A stretch of DNA of 64,000 nt from JAUYIV01 sp040882645 (GTDB lineage Bacteria > Actinomycetota > Acidimicrobiia > Spongiisociales > UBA11373): the NCBI GenBank assembly GCA_040882645.1, contig JBBEAX010000038.1, positions 1 to 64,000 on the forward strand, written 5' to 3'. The translations under genes and the position numbers were made by a program. Shown in pieces: positions 1-8,118 of this stretch (positions are counted from its first letter, which is position 1; the number at the start of each line of letters is the position of its first letter). The notes under the pieces were generated by a model. It saw only the letters and a list, made by a program, of their open reading frames with translations. It was not told the origin of the DNA and searched no databases.

Positions 1-9
1 CCAGGCGGC

Positions 10-73
10 ACCCGCAATTGCGGGTCGGTGGTGCGTCAAGTAGAACATCACCTTGGCAATTGGCAATTCGCAA
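10..73. repeat. Palindrome and 3-unit heptamer array (element R1)
   Basis: A perfect 16-bp palindrome, ACCCGCAATTGCGGGT, lies at 10-25. Three in-phase 7-mers follow at 53-73 (TTGGCAA, TTGGCAA, TTCGCAA), and then GAAC, giving the CGCAAGAA junction found beside other arrays in the window. The array sits just upstream of the lipoprotein gene at 122 and argues against starting that gene at 53, inside the repeat. Confidence 0.7.
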
Positions 74-121
74 GAACTGCAACTCGCCGCTTGTGGTGGG
101 GTGGCCGTTACTGTCCCGGCG

Positions 122-964
122 ATGCGTCGAGTCGTGCTTGCTCTCCTCTTGGTCGTCGTTGCTTGCGGGGACGATGCCGTCTCCACCACCGCCCCCACCG
201 TGGCTTCGCCGTTTCCGGACGGGGCTTTCGCCTTTGCGGCATCGAGCAGCCTCGGGGTGGGGGAGGAGCGGCTGTTGGTGGCCGTCGCCGACGATGCGGG
301 CGCCCGGCTCCCTTCGCCGACGATTCCGGTCACGATCTCTGTCTGGCCCGAGGGAGACGAAGCCTCAGCCCAGTCGGTCGGCGGTACCTTCACCTGGGTG
401 ATTCCCGATGTCAGCGGCCTGTATCGGGCAACCTTCGATTTCGACCGGCCCGGCACCTGGATCGTCCGCCTCACCCCCGATGGTGCCGAGCCTCTCGAGG
501 CATTTCCGGTGACCGTCTACGCCGACCATCCTGTGCCGGCGGTGGGGGAGCCGGCGCCGCAGTCGGACACCCCGACCGCCGACGATGCCCCAATCGCCGA
601 GATCAGCACCGATCCCGAGCCCGACCCGCGTTTTTACGCACTGAGCGTCGCCGAGGCAGTTTCGAATGGGCGTCCCACGGTCATCGTCTTCGCCACCCCG
701 AAGTTCTGCCAGACGGCGGTGTGCGGGCCGACGCTCGACCTCGTCAAGGAGATCATCGACGCCCATCCCGACGTCGACTTCGTCCATGTCGAGATCTACA
801 CCAACCTCGACGACGCGCAGAACCTCGAGCTGGTGCCCGCCGTGGTGGAGTGGGGGCTTCCGACCGAGCCCTGGGTCTTCGTAGTCGACGCCGCGGGCAT
901 CGTCGTGGCGCGGTTCGAGGGAGTGGTGGCGCCCGAAGAGATCGCCGCCGCCCTCAACCCATGA
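122..964 (+). CDS. Thioredoxin-fold lipoprotein next to the cytochrome oxidase operon
   Basis: Predicted secreted lipoprotein of 280 residues. The first 14 residues are a hydrophobic signal followed by Cys15 (motif VVVACGDD), typical of a lipobox. Residues about 30-140 look like an all-beta domain, and about 175-280 resemble a thioredoxin fold. Two cysteines four residues apart (CQTAVC, residues 196-201) sit after a beta strand, where thioredoxins have CxxC and Sco copper chaperones have CxxxC. Its place before coxB suggests a role in redox or copper handling for oxidase assembly, but that is inference. A heptamer array separates it from coxB, so it may be its own transcription unit. ATG at 122 is preferred over the upstream in-frame codon at 53 because only this start gives a signal peptide. 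Confidence 0.65.
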   Translation: MRRVVLALLLVVVACGDDAVSTTAPTVASPFPDGAFAFAASSSLGVGEERLLVAVADDAGARLPSPTIPVTISVWPEGDEASAQSVGGTFTWVIPDVSGLYRATFDFDRPGTWIVRLTPDGAEPLEAFPVTVYADHPVPAVGEPAPQSDTPTADDAPIAEISTDPEPDPRFYALSVAEAVSNGRPTVIVFATPKFCQTAVCGPTLDLVKEIIDAHPDVDFVHVEIYTNLDDAQNLELVPAVVEWGLPTEPWVFVVDAAGIVVARFEGVVAPEEIAAALNP

Positions 965-989
965 TCGGGGAGCCGGGCCGAGACTCCCT

Positions 990-1045
990 GGAGGCTGGAG
1001 GCTGGAGGCTGGAGGCTGGAGGCTGGAGGCTGGAGGCTGGAGGCT
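990..1045. repeat. Eight perfect GGAGGCT heptamers (element R2)
   Basis: Eight uninterrupted, identical 7-bp units (GGAGGCT) fill most of the gap between the lipoprotein stop at 964 and coxB at 1122. Perfect identity suggests recent expansion or active homogenisation by slippage. No inverted partner array is visible here, unlike most other elements. Copy number probably varies between strains. Confidence 0.9.
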
Positions 1046-1121
1046 TCGGTTACCATTCCGGCCGCTCAGTCGGAGGACCGGAGGGACTCCCCTTGATCGC
1101 GATCAATCGAGTAGCCGCGTG

Positions 1122-2207
1122 ATGGAGAAATCACGCCTCCGGCTGTCGCTGCTGGCTGCATCCATCGTGGCATTGGCGGTGAGCGCGTGCTCCTCCGACG
1201 ACCCCACCGACCTCGGCTCGATCGTCGAGGGCGACTTCCCCCAGAACTCGCTCAACCCCGCCGGCCCGCAGGCCCGGCAGATCGACGACCTGTTCTGGCT
1301 GGTCTTCTGGATCGCGGTCGCGGTATTCGTGTTCGTGATGGTCGCCCTGCTGGTTGCCCTCGTCCGTTACCGACACCGGGAGGGATCGGACCGGCAGGTC
1401 AGGCAGGTTCACGGCAACACGAAGCTGGAGATCCTGTGGACGATCATCCCGGTGGTGATCCTTGCCGTCATCGCGGTTCCGACGGTCGCCACGATCTTCG
1501 ATCTGCGCGAGGAGCCGCTGCCGGAAGAGAACGCCCTCATGGTCGAGGTCATCGGTCATCAGTGGTGGTGGGAGTTTCGCTATCCCGAGTATGGATTCAG
1601 CACCGCCAACGAGATGCACATCCCCACCGATCGGCCGGTCTACCTGTCGATGACCTCGGTGGATGTGATCCACTCGTTCTGGGTACCCCAACTCAACGGG
1701 AAGCGGGACGTGGTTCCCGGGCGGACCACCCATCTCACCCTGCAGGCGGACGAGCCGGGAGTCTACCTGGGCCAGTGCGCCGAGTTCTGCGGCCTCGCCC
1801 ATGCCGACATGCGCCATCGGGTGTTCGCCCACGAAGAGGCCGACTTCCAGCAGTGGGCGATCGACCAGGCCGAGCCGGCGGTCATTCCTACCGAGGGCCT
1901 CGCCGCCGAGGGTTGGGAAACATTCCAGGTGATTTGTTCCGCGTGCCATGCCATCGATGGCACCAGCGCCTCTTCGCAGTTGGCGCCGAACCTGACCCAC
2001 TTCGCCTCGAGAACCTCGTTCGGCGGCGCCACCTTCGCCAACAATGAGGAGCACCTGCGCGAGTGGCTCCGTAACCCGCCGGGCATGAAGCCGATGGACC
2101 CTGACCGCAACGACCTGGCCGCCGGCCGGATCCTGGGGATGCCCGACTTCGGGCTCACCGAGGAGCAGATCGACGGGCTGATCGCACTCCTGGAGACGTT
2201 GAAGTGA
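1122..2207 (+). CDS. coxB: Cytochrome c oxidase subunit II with fused cytochrome c (caa3 type)
   Basis: Subunit II of a haem-copper oxidase, 361 residues. A lipoprotein-type signal (AVSACSSDD, Cys near residue 24) is followed by two transmembrane helices at about 50-75 and 95-115. The periplasmic CuA domain carries the ligand cluster QCAEFCGLAHADM at about 217-229. A C-terminal class I cytochrome c domain has its haem site CSACH near residue 272, so electrons can be taken from soluble or membrane cytochromes and passed to CuA. A GTG at 1119 directly precedes the ATG at 1122, and either may be used. It is the first gene of the oxidase operon and its last bases overlap the start of coxA. Confidence 0.95.
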   Translation: MEKSRLRLSLLAASIVALAVSACSSDDPTDLGSIVEGDFPQNSLNPAGPQARQIDDLFWLVFWIAVAVFVFVMVALLVALVRYRHREGSDRQVRQVHGNTKLEILWTIIPVVILAVIAVPTVATIFDLREEPLPEENALMVEVIGHQWWWEFRYPEYGFSTANEMHIPTDRPVYLSMTSVDVIHSFWVPQLNGKRDVVPGRTTHLTLQADEPGVYLGQCAEFCGLAHADMRHRVFAHEEADFQQWAIDQAEPAVIPTEGLAAEGWETFQVICSACHAIDGTSASSQLAPNLTHFASRTSFGGATFANNEEHLREWLRNPPGMKPMDPDRNDLAAGRILGMPDFGLTEEQIDGLIALLETLK

Positions 2208-4069
2208 GCGAGGAGACCCAGATGGCCTCGACGGATCACACAGCCCATCGGGGCGGGGCGTGGGGTTGGATCACCTCCACGGATCACAAGAAGATCGGCA
2301 TCCTCTACGGCGTCTCGGCCATCATGTTCTTCCTGGTGGGTGGCGTCGAGGCGCTGCTGATCCGCACCCAGTTGGCCCTCCCCAACGGCGACGTGCTGTC
2401 GGCGGACGCCTACAACCAGCTGTTCACGATGCACGCCACCACGATGGTGTTCCTCGTGGTCATGCCGGCCGCGGCAGCCTTCACCAACTATTTCCTCCCC
2501 ATCCTGCTCGGGGCGCGCGATGTCGCCTTCCCCCGACTCAATGCGCTCTCGTACTGGATCTTCTTCTTTGGGGGGATGTTCCTCACCATCTCGTTCTTCG
2601 TCGGGGGAGCGCCGGATGGCGGGTGGTTCGGGTATGCCCCGCTGAGCACCCAGGTCTCCGAGGTGGTCCGCATGGACTACTGGGCCCTCGGGTTGCTGAT
2701 ACTCGGCCTCGCCTCGGTGCTGTCAGCCGTCAACTTCATAACCACCGTGTTCACCATGCGTGCTCCGGGGATGACCCTGATGCGGATGCCGGTATTCGCC
2801 TGGATGGCGTTCGTCGTGGCCTTCTTGCTGCTCTTCTCGCTCCCGATCGTCACCGTCGGCCTGTTCCAAGTGTTCCTCGACCGCAACCTGGGCACGCTCT
2901 TCTTCCAGGCTGCGGGCGGCGGCGATCCGGTGCTGTGGCAGCACCTGTTCTGGCTGTTCGGCCACCCGGAGGTCTACGTGCTCATCCTTCCGGCGATGGG
3001 CATCGTCTCCGAGGTGCTGCCGGTGTTCTCCCGTAAGCCCCTGTTCGGTCGCTCCTTCGTGATCTTCTCGGGCATCGCCATCGGCTTCATGGGCTTCGGG
3101 GTGTGGGCGCACCACATGTTCACCAGCGGCCTCGGCCCGGTTGCCGAGGCGGCGTTCGCGCTCACGACGATGTTCATCGCGGTGCCGACCGGGGTGAAGA
3201 TCTTCAACTGGCTGGGGACGATCTGGGGAGGGTCGATCAGGTTCAAGACACCGATGCTGTTCTCGCTGGGCTTCATCGCGATGTTCGTCATCGGCGGCCT
3301 CTCCGGGGTCACCCACTCGATAGTCCCCGCCGACACCCAGCAGCACGACACCTACTACGTGGTCGCCCACTTCCACTACGTGCTTTTCGGCGGCGCCATC
3401 TTCGGTCTCTTCGCCGGCGTCTACTACTGGTGGCCCAAGATCACCGGCCGATTGCTCCACGAGGGCTGGGGAAAGCTCCATTTCTGGACGATGTTGATCG
3501 GCTTCAACCTCACTTTCGCCCCGATGCACATCCTCGGGCTGGCGGGGATGCCCCGGCGGACGTATCGGTACCCGAAGGGGCTGGGATTCGAGTTCTGGAA
3601 CTTCGTGGCCACGGTCGGGTCGTACCTGATCGCGGTTTCGATCTTGGTCTTTCTGTGGAACTGGTGGCGCAGCCGCCGCCACGGCGAGGTGGCGGGCAAC
3701 GACCCGTGGGACGGGCGCACCCTCGAGTGGACCATCCCGTCGCCCCCACCGCACTACAACTTTGCCACGGTGCCCACCGTGCATTCTGAGGATTCCTTTT
3801 GGCACGACAAGTACCGCGAGGACGAGGCAGGCATTGCGGTACCGGTGGCAGCGGCTCCGACCACCCTCGACACTGCCGCCGAGGAGGACATCCATATGCC
3901 GTCGCCCTCGTACTACCCCGCGTTGAGCGGCTTCGGGATGTTCATCGCTCTGATCGGTTTCGTGTACCTCCCCGTCGGCTTGGTGGCGGTGGCAGCCGGG
4001 CTCATGGTGACGATGTGGGGTCTCTTTGGGTGGGCGATGGAACCGCTGACCAGGGAGCCCCACGAATGA
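2204..4069 (+). CDS. coxA: Cytochrome c oxidase subunit I
   Basis: Catalytic subunit that reduces oxygen at a haem a3-CuB centre and pumps protons; polytopic, 621 residues. Visible signatures are HATTMVF near residue 76 (low-spin haem ligand region), WLFGHPEVY near 248 (CuB histidine and cross-linked tyrosine) and the HDTYYVVAHFHYVL block near 380 (haem a3 and a ligands). The protein is longer than the usual 530-560 residues because of a C-terminal extension with PSPSYYP followed by two hydrophobic helices, as in caa3 enzymes. GTG at 2204 overlaps the coxB stop, which points to translational coupling; ATG at 2222 is a possible alternative. The stop overlaps the coxC start. Confidence 0.96.
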   Translation: MSEETQMASTDHTAHRGGAWGWITSTDHKKIGILYGVSAIMFFLVGGVEALLIRTQLALPNGDVLSADAYNQLFTMHATTMVFLVVMPAAAAFTNYFLPILLGARDVAFPRLNALSYWIFFFGGMFLTISFFVGGAPDGGWFGYAPLSTQVSEVVRMDYWALGLLILGLASVLSAVNFITTVFTMRAPGMTLMRMPVFAWMAFVVAFLLLFSLPIVTVGLFQVFLDRNLGTLFFQAAGGGDPVLWQHLFWLFGHPEVYVLILPAMGIVSEVLPVFSRKPLFGRSFVIFSGIAIGFMGFGVWAHHMFTSGLGPVAEAAFALTTMFIAVPTGVKIFNWLGTIWGGSIRFKTPMLFSLGFIAMFVIGGLSGVTHSIVPADTQQHDTYYVVAHFHYVLFGGAIFGLFAGVYYWWPKITGRLLHEGWGKLHFWTMLIGFNLTFAPMHILGLAGMPRRTYRYPKGLGFEFWNFVATVGSYLIAVSILVFLWNWWRSRRHGEVAGNDPWDGRTLEWTIPSPPPHYNFATVPTVHSEDSFWHDKYREDEAGIAVPVAAAPTTLDTAAEEDIHMPSPSYYPALSGFGMFIALIGFVYLPVGLVAVAAGLMVTMWGLFGWAMEPLTREPHE

Positions 4070-4668
4070 GCGCCGTGACCCATACCGATCCGGCCGAGCA
4101 CGGCGCCCACCCACCCCTCCCGCATGTGCGCAAGGTGGCGATGTGGGCATTCCTTGGATCGGAGTGCCTGTTCTTCGGCACCCTGATCTCCACGTTCCTC
4201 CTGTATCGGAATCGCACCGGCGACGGGCCGACGGCGGCCGAGATCTTCGACATCCCGTTCACGTCGATTTCGTCGTTCATCTTGCTGATGTCCTCCCTGA
4301 CGATGGTGCTCGCCCACTACGCCTCGGAGCGCAAGGACTGGCGGCGCATGCGGGTGTGGCTGCTGGCGACGGCCCTCCTCGGCATGACCTTCCTTGCCGG
4401 CCAGGTCTTCGAGTTCACCGAGTTCGTCCACGAAGGCCTGACAGTCACCACCAGCCCATTCGGTTCGGCGTTCTTCGTGATGACGAGCTTCCACGGCGCC
4501 CACGTGGCCGTCGGGGTGATCCTGTTGCTGGCGACGGCATTCATGTCGTTCGGCGGCAAGCTCCGCGCCGACGGCGGGATGAACGTCGAGCTGGTGGCGC
4601 TCTACTGGCACTTCGTCGACATCGTCTGGATCGTGATCTTCACCGTCGTCTACCTGCTGCAGGTGTGA
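4066..4668 (+). CDS. coxC: Cytochrome c oxidase subunit III
   Basis: Integral membrane subunit III, 200 residues with about five helices, the short form seen in caa3 and quinol oxidases rather than the seven-helix mitochondrial type. Family features include the ExxFF motif (SECLFFGTL) in the first helix and the segment SFHGAHVAVGVILLL. It stabilises the catalytic core. ATG at 4066 overlaps the coxA stop in an ATGA arrangement, so translation is probably coupled. An upstream in-frame extension to 3799 would run through the coxA coding region and is not credible. Confidence 0.94.
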   Translation: MSAVTHTDPAEHGAHPPLPHVRKVAMWAFLGSECLFFGTLISTFLLYRNRTGDGPTAAEIFDIPFTSISSFILLMSSLTMVLAHYASERKDWRRMRVWLLATALLGMTFLAGQVFEFTEFVHEGLTVTTSPFGSAFFVMTSFHGAHVAVGVILLLATAFMSFGGKLRADGGMNVELVALYWHFVDIVWIVIFTVVYLLQV

Positions 4669-4670
4669 CC

Positions 4671-4967
4671 ATGAGCGAGAGCACCCACCGCCCCAATCCC
4701 AGGCCTCGGGACTATTGGATGATCGCCGTCGTGCTGGGGGTGATCACCGCCGCCGAGGTGGCGGTCACCTACCTCGACGCGCTCGATGCCGTCGTCGCTC
4801 CGCTGCTGATCGCCATGGCGATGGCAAAGTTCTGGCTCGTCGTCGCCTTCTTCATGCACCTTCGATTCGAGGCGCCCATCTATCGCAACCTTTTCCTGAT
4901 CGGGGTGATCGCAACGCCAATTCTGTTCGGTGTGGTGCTGTTCACCTTCGGCGTCCTCATCGGTTGA
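4671..4967 (+). CDS. ctaF: Cytochrome c oxidase subunit IV, prokaryotic type
   Basis: Small membrane protein of 98 residues with three hydrophobic helices (about 20-38, 45-64 and 74-96). The segment KFWLVVAFFMHLRFE matches the conserved core of the bacterial COX4 family (PF03626), where the second helix ends in FxMHL. It is an accessory oxidase subunit with no catalytic residues. The gene starts two bases after the coxC stop, inside the same operon. The call rests on position and the FMHL motif. Confidence 0.88.
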   Translation: MSESTHRPNPRPRDYWMIAVVLGVITAAEVAVTYLDALDAVVAPLLIAMAMAKFWLVVAFFMHLRFEAPIYRNLFLIGVIATPILFGVVLFTFGVLIG

Positions 4968-4974
4968 TCGCGTG

Positions 4975-5805
4975 ATGGTCGCGCAGGCTGTAGGGCTGGA
5001 CGCCTTCCCTTTCCATGTTCACTACGACGTGCTGGGTGTCATCGCCGGGCTCGTCATCGGCTACGTCTACGGTTTGCGCCGCCTCGCTGCGAGGCATGCG
5101 CCACCCGGCGAACCGTCGGTGACCCGACGCCAGATCGCCTGGTTCACCACCGGCATCGTGTTGTTCGCCGCGGTGGAGACCTGGCCGATTCACGACATCG
5201 CTGAGGGCAGCCTCTACTCGTTCCACATGGTCGAGCACCTGGTACTCGCGTTGATTGTTCCCCCGGCCCTCCTGAAAGGGACGCCGTCGTGGCTGCTCCA
5301 AGTCGTGCTCCGGCCCCTGATGCCGGTGCTGCGCGTGCTCACCCGGCCGATGGTGGCACTTCTTGCGTTCAACGGCGTGCTGGCTTTCATGCACTCACCG
5401 GCGGTCGTCGAGGCGATGCTGTCGAGCGAACCCCTCCACTTTCTGCTCCACGCGGCCCTCCTCGGGACTGCCGCAATGATGTGGTTCCCGGTATTGGGGC
5501 CGATCCCCGATCTGCCGAAGTTGACGCCCCTCATGTCGATGGGATACCTGTTCCTCCAGTCGCTGATCCCGACGATTCCGGCCTCGTTCCTCACTTTCGC
5601 CGACGAGCCGGTCTTCCCGGTCTACGAGTCCTTGCCGCGGTTGTGGGGCCTCTCGGTGCTCGACGACCAACTGATCGCCGGACTGATCATGAAGATCGGC
5701 GGAGGCGTCGTGCTGTGGACGGCAATTGCAGTGATCTTCTTCAAGTGGGCTTTCGAGGAGGAGCGCGCCTCGGGGGCCAGGCGCATCGAAATGTCCTCGC
5801 GATGA
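4975..5805 (+). CDS. ctaG: Cytochrome c oxidase assembly protein, CtaG/caa3 family
   Basis: Predicted membrane protein of 276 residues with about seven helices. The block HMVEHLVLALIVPPALLKGTP near residues 83-103 matches the caa3_CtaG family (PF09678), linked to assembly of caa3 oxidases and unrelated to the Cox11 protein also called CtaG. Its position directly behind the four oxidase subunits supports the role. GTG at 4972 and ATG at 4975 are adjacent; the ATG is chosen. The stop overlaps the next start at 5802. Confidence 0.85.
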   Translation: MVAQAVGLDAFPFHVHYDVLGVIAGLVIGYVYGLRRLAARHAPPGEPSVTRRQIAWFTTGIVLFAAVETWPIHDIAEGSLYSFHMVEHLVLALIVPPALLKGTPSWLLQVVLRPLMPVLRVLTRPMVALLAFNGVLAFMHSPAVVEAMLSSEPLHFLLHAALLGTAAMMWFPVLGPIPDLPKLTPLMSMGYLFLQSLIPTIPASFLTFADEPVFPVYESLPRLWGLSVLDDQLIAGLIMKIGGGVVLWTAIAVIFFKWAFEEERASGARRIEMSSR

Positions 5806-6107
5806 GGAATGGGCTCCTCATCACGCTTCTGGTCGCGGCGACGCTCACGGCGTGTTCCGGCGACGAGGGTCGGGTCACCGGGGTGCTCACCGCCGTCGAC
5901 GGTGATCTGACGGGGGTCGAGTCGTTCGAGATCCAATCCGGTGGAGCGCGCCTCCGCTTTGTTCCCGACGACGGGCTCGACGTGTTCGGTGACGACGGCA
6001 CCCCCCTCAGCCATCTGTTCGAGCATCTTCAGACCGGCGATCCCATCCGGGTCACCTACCGGACCACCAGCGAGGGGAACATCGCAACCCTGATCGAGGA
6101 TGGGTGA
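5802..6107 (+). CDS. Small lipoprotein at the end of the oxidase operon
   Basis: A 101-residue predicted lipoprotein. A hydrophobic signal ends in LTACSGDE, placing the lipid-modified cysteine near residue 18. The rest is mostly beta-rich with no cysteine pair or known motif; it resembles small OB-like or copper-tolerance lipoproteins only in size. ATG at 5802 overlaps the ctaG stop, so it is the last gene of the oxidase operon. A heptamer element starts directly after its TGA. Function unknown. Confidence 0.7.
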   Translation: MRNGLLITLLVAATLTACSGDEGRVTGVLTAVDGDLTGVESFEIQSGGARLRFVPDDGLDVFGDDGTPLSHLFEHLQTGDPIRVTYRTTSEGNIATLIEDG

Positions 6108-6222
6108 GAGTCACCAGTCTCCAGTCACCAGTCTCCAGCAAGATAAGAGGAGACTGGGTCTGCCCGGAGGGGTCGCCACGAGAGCTAGTTCCGTTCCTGC
6201 TGGCGACTGGAGACTGGAGACT
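6108..6222. repeat. Inverted heptamer element, CCAGTCT family (R3)
   Basis: The left arm at 6108-6138 has CCAGTCT-type units and the right arm at 6200-6222 carries the complementary units; over 23 bp they pair with two or three mismatches. The core of about 60 bp begins with CAAGATAAGAG and ends with GTTCCTGCTGG. The element fills the whole gap between two convergent genes: the left arm starts after a TGA and the right arm ends on the opposite TAA. It could act as a bidirectional terminator or transcript-end hairpin (inference). Confidence 0.85.
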
Positions 6223-6929
6223 TACTTGCTCTCTCTGGTGGCGATGACGGCGCCGAGGAGGATCAGCGCGGCGACGCCGCCGAAGACGATTAGGGCGACC
6301 TCGGCTTCCGATTCGAGGAGGATCCTGCTCAGCCCGTAGATGATGCCCGCGCCGAGCGCGATCCCCAGGGACGGCAGGCCCATTGCAGTCACTGCGTCCT
6401 TCATGAAGGCTGCGGGGCTACGGGGCCACGCCTCGCCGCCGATGCCGAGCGCCTCGGTGCGTGAGATCCGTTCGACCGTTCCGCCGACGATCCCGCCGGT
6501 GATGCCTCCCGCGATCAGCGCCACCAGGGCTGCCCGGAAGGGGGACAAGCTGACGATCCCGAACGCGATGGAACCCCCGGCACCCACCGCCGCCCGGGTG
6601 GCGGCGAATCCGATCGTGGCGCCTACACCGGCGCCGATCAGCGCCAAGGGGAGGGGGCTGAACCGGGGCTCGTCGGGAGCGGCCTCGTGCCCTACGGCGT
6701 ATCCGATCAGCCCGAGGACCGTTCCACCGACCGCCCCGGCCACGGCCACCATCAGGTACATCGCCCCTTGAGTGACCTGGAAGACCGGAGTAGCCCGCCC
6801 GGAGGCATCGAAAACCGCTCCCAAGCCACCGTCGAGAATTCGCGCGGCGGCAAGTGCGAGCACGGTGATGCCGAGCAGCGCCCCGACGAGCGATCCGATG
6901 AAGATGGCGAACAAGGTTCGACGGGGCAC
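6222..6929 (-). CDS. Glycine-rich multi-pass membrane protein, unknown
   Basis: A 235-residue protein made of about six hydrophobic helices rich in Gly and Ala (segments such as GALLGITVLALAAA and GGITGGIVGGTVE), separated by short charged loops. No catalytic motif is visible and the family is not recognised. GTG at 6929 is the start; the small gene upstream ends nine bases before it, so the two probably form one transcript. The stop codon touches the right arm of a heptamer element. Confidence 0.6.
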   Translation of the reverse strand: MPRRTLFAIFIGSLVGALLGITVLALAAARILDGGLGAVFDASGRATPVFQVTQGAMYLMVAVAGAVGGTVLGLIGYAVGHEAAPDEPRFSPLPLALIGAGVGATIGFAATRAAVGAGGSIAFGIVSLSPFRAALVALIAGGITGGIVGGTVERISRTEALGIGGEAWPRSPAAFMKDAVTAMGLPSLGIALGAGIIYGLSRILLESEAEVALIVFGGVAALILLGAVIATRESK

Positions 6930-6937
6930 GTGGGTCC

Positions 6938-7111
6938 TCAGTCGTCGGCGTCGGCGGCGATGTTAGTTGGCGGGGCGGGTGGCTCCTGTTCCCGGCGAGT
7001 GCGGGCACGCCGCTCCGCCCAGCGAACCCACAGGATCACAGCAACGGCAGGAAGGGCGAGAAGAAGAATCTCATCCCAACCCCCCTGGTGCGCGATCAGT
7101 CGCAGAGGCAT
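6938..7111 (-). CDS. Small single-pass membrane protein
   Basis: A 57-residue protein with one hydrophobic segment (EILLLALPAVAVILWVRW) and then an Arg-rich and Pro-rich tail on the presumed cytoplasmic side. ATG at 7111 is chosen over an in-frame start at 7132 because the extra residues would be encoded by the flanking heptamer array. It is probably co-transcribed with the membrane protein downstream. Function unknown. Confidence 0.5.
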   Translation of the reverse strand: MPLRLIAHQGGWDEILLLALPAVAVILWVRWAERRARTRREQEPPAPPTNIAADADD

Positions 7112-7128
7112 GGAGCACACGCTAAGAA

Positions 7129-7200
7129 CCAAGAGTCAAGAATCAAGAATCAGGCGGTTGGCTGTTGACTCTTGGCTCTTGACTCTTGGCTCTTGACTCT
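7129..7200. repeat. Inverted heptamer element, AAGAGTC family (R4)
   Basis: The left arm at 7129-7152 (CAAGAGT, CAAGAAT type) and the right arm at 7164-7200 (TTGACTC, TTGGCTC type) are complementary and leave a loop of only about 11 bp, giving one of the tightest potential hairpins in the set. It lies between two genes on the minus strand and its right edge touches the stop codon at 7201. Confidence 0.85.
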
Positions 7201-7590
7201 CTACTCCATCCCCCTCAGGTCTTCAGGGACGTCTACGCCGTACTGCTGCAGCACCTCGAGCGGGATCATCTGCAGGACGGCCTCGTGCGTGGCCGCCAAC
7301 ACGACCGGCGCCGCTACCCCGTCCTGGTGGGCTCGGGCCCAGTTCCGGGCGGTGACACACCAGCGATCTCCGGGGATGAGGCCGGGGAAGTGGAAGCGTG
7401 CCATCGGCGTGCTGAGATCGTTGCCAGTCGACTTCTGGTGCTCGAGAAATTCCTGGGTTACGACCGCGCAGATCGTATGGCTTCCCAGATCGTCAGGCCC
7501 GGTGTTGCAGGAGCCGTCCCGGTAGAAGCCGGTCAAGGGCTCGAATCCGCAGGGTTCGAGCGCGCCCCCGAGTACGTTCCTCTCTGTCAT
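7201..7590 (-). CDS. DUF2237 family protein
   Basis: A 129-residue protein matching the DUF2237 family (PF09996). Conserved blocks seen are NVLGG-LEPCG near the N-terminus, PLTGFYRDGSCNTGPDDLGSHTICAVVT, GNDLSTP, FPGLIPGDRWC, and APVVLAATHEAVLQ with the closing PLEVL. Length and motif order fit the family exactly. Its biochemical role has not been established to my knowledge; the conserved cysteines suggest metal or redox chemistry. The ATG lies at 7590; the divergent gene begins at 7723 and the 132 bp between show no repeat. Confidence 0.9.
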   Translation of the reverse strand: MTERNVLGGALEPCGFEPLTGFYRDGSCNTGPDDLGSHTICAVVTQEFLEHQKSTGNDLSTPMARFHFPGLIPGDRWCVTARNWARAHQDGVAAPVVLAATHEAVLQMIPLEVLQQYGVDVPEDLRGME

Positions 7591-7722
7591 CGGGTCAGTA
7601 TCGTCACCCGCCGAGGGCTCTCAGCTGGGCTCCGCCCTGAGGCGATCGCCGGATCAGGGCCTTCCGGCACTGCGCCGACATCCCAGGTTGCAGGATGCTG
7701 TGTGTCGACAGGGGGAGGTTTG

Positions 7723-8046
7723 ATGACCCGAGACCCGGATTCGGTCCTCCTTTCGGAGACGGTGCGGGCATTTCGACCGCGGTGCCCCGGTTGTGAGCCC
7801 GCCGAGATGGGCGCCGCTGGCGTTCGGCCATGCAGCTACTACGACTGCCCTGGGCTGCCGGCCGAACTGAAGGTGACCTGTGAAAAGTGCATGTACGACT
7901 TTGCTACCGACGACGGCCAGGTGAAGTGCGACCACACGACCTGCGAGACCGCTCTGCGGTTGAAGGCCAATGTCCCTATCTATGAGGCGTGGGTCGAGAT
8001 GGTCCAGCGCGAGGCAGGGCGTTGGGTCACCAGAGCGGGCCCCTAG
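7723..8046 (+). CDS. Cysteine-rich, possible zinc-binding protein
   Basis: A 107-residue protein with eight cysteines, five of them grouped as CPGC, a single Cys, CEKC and two later Cys with nearby His (CDHTTC). The pattern suggests one or two zinc ribbons or a small Fe-S site rather than disulfides, because no signal peptide is present. The family is not recognised. It precedes iorA by about 70 bp on the same strand and might belong to that unit, but no functional link can be shown. The ATG follows GGGGGAGG, a good ribosome binding site. Confidence 0.6.
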   Translation: MTRDPDSVLLSETVRAFRPRCPGCEPAEMGAAGVRPCSYYDCPGLPAELKVTCEKCMYDFATDDGQVKCDHTTCETALRLKANVPIYEAWVEMVQREAGRWVTRAGP

Positions 8047-8118
8047 CTGACGCTCACGGGCAGATCAGGGCCTTCCGGCCCATGACTGTGGGGGCGCAGG
8101 CCCGTACGGTCTGAATAG

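Noticed and set aside
990..1045. CRISPR-like array
   Set aside because: The units are 7 bp and directly adjacent, with no spacers, and no cas gene is in the window.
2723..4150. 475-residue minus-strand protein
   Set aside because: It is fully antisense to coxA and rich in His, Arg and Glu, as expected from the complement of a membrane protein gene.
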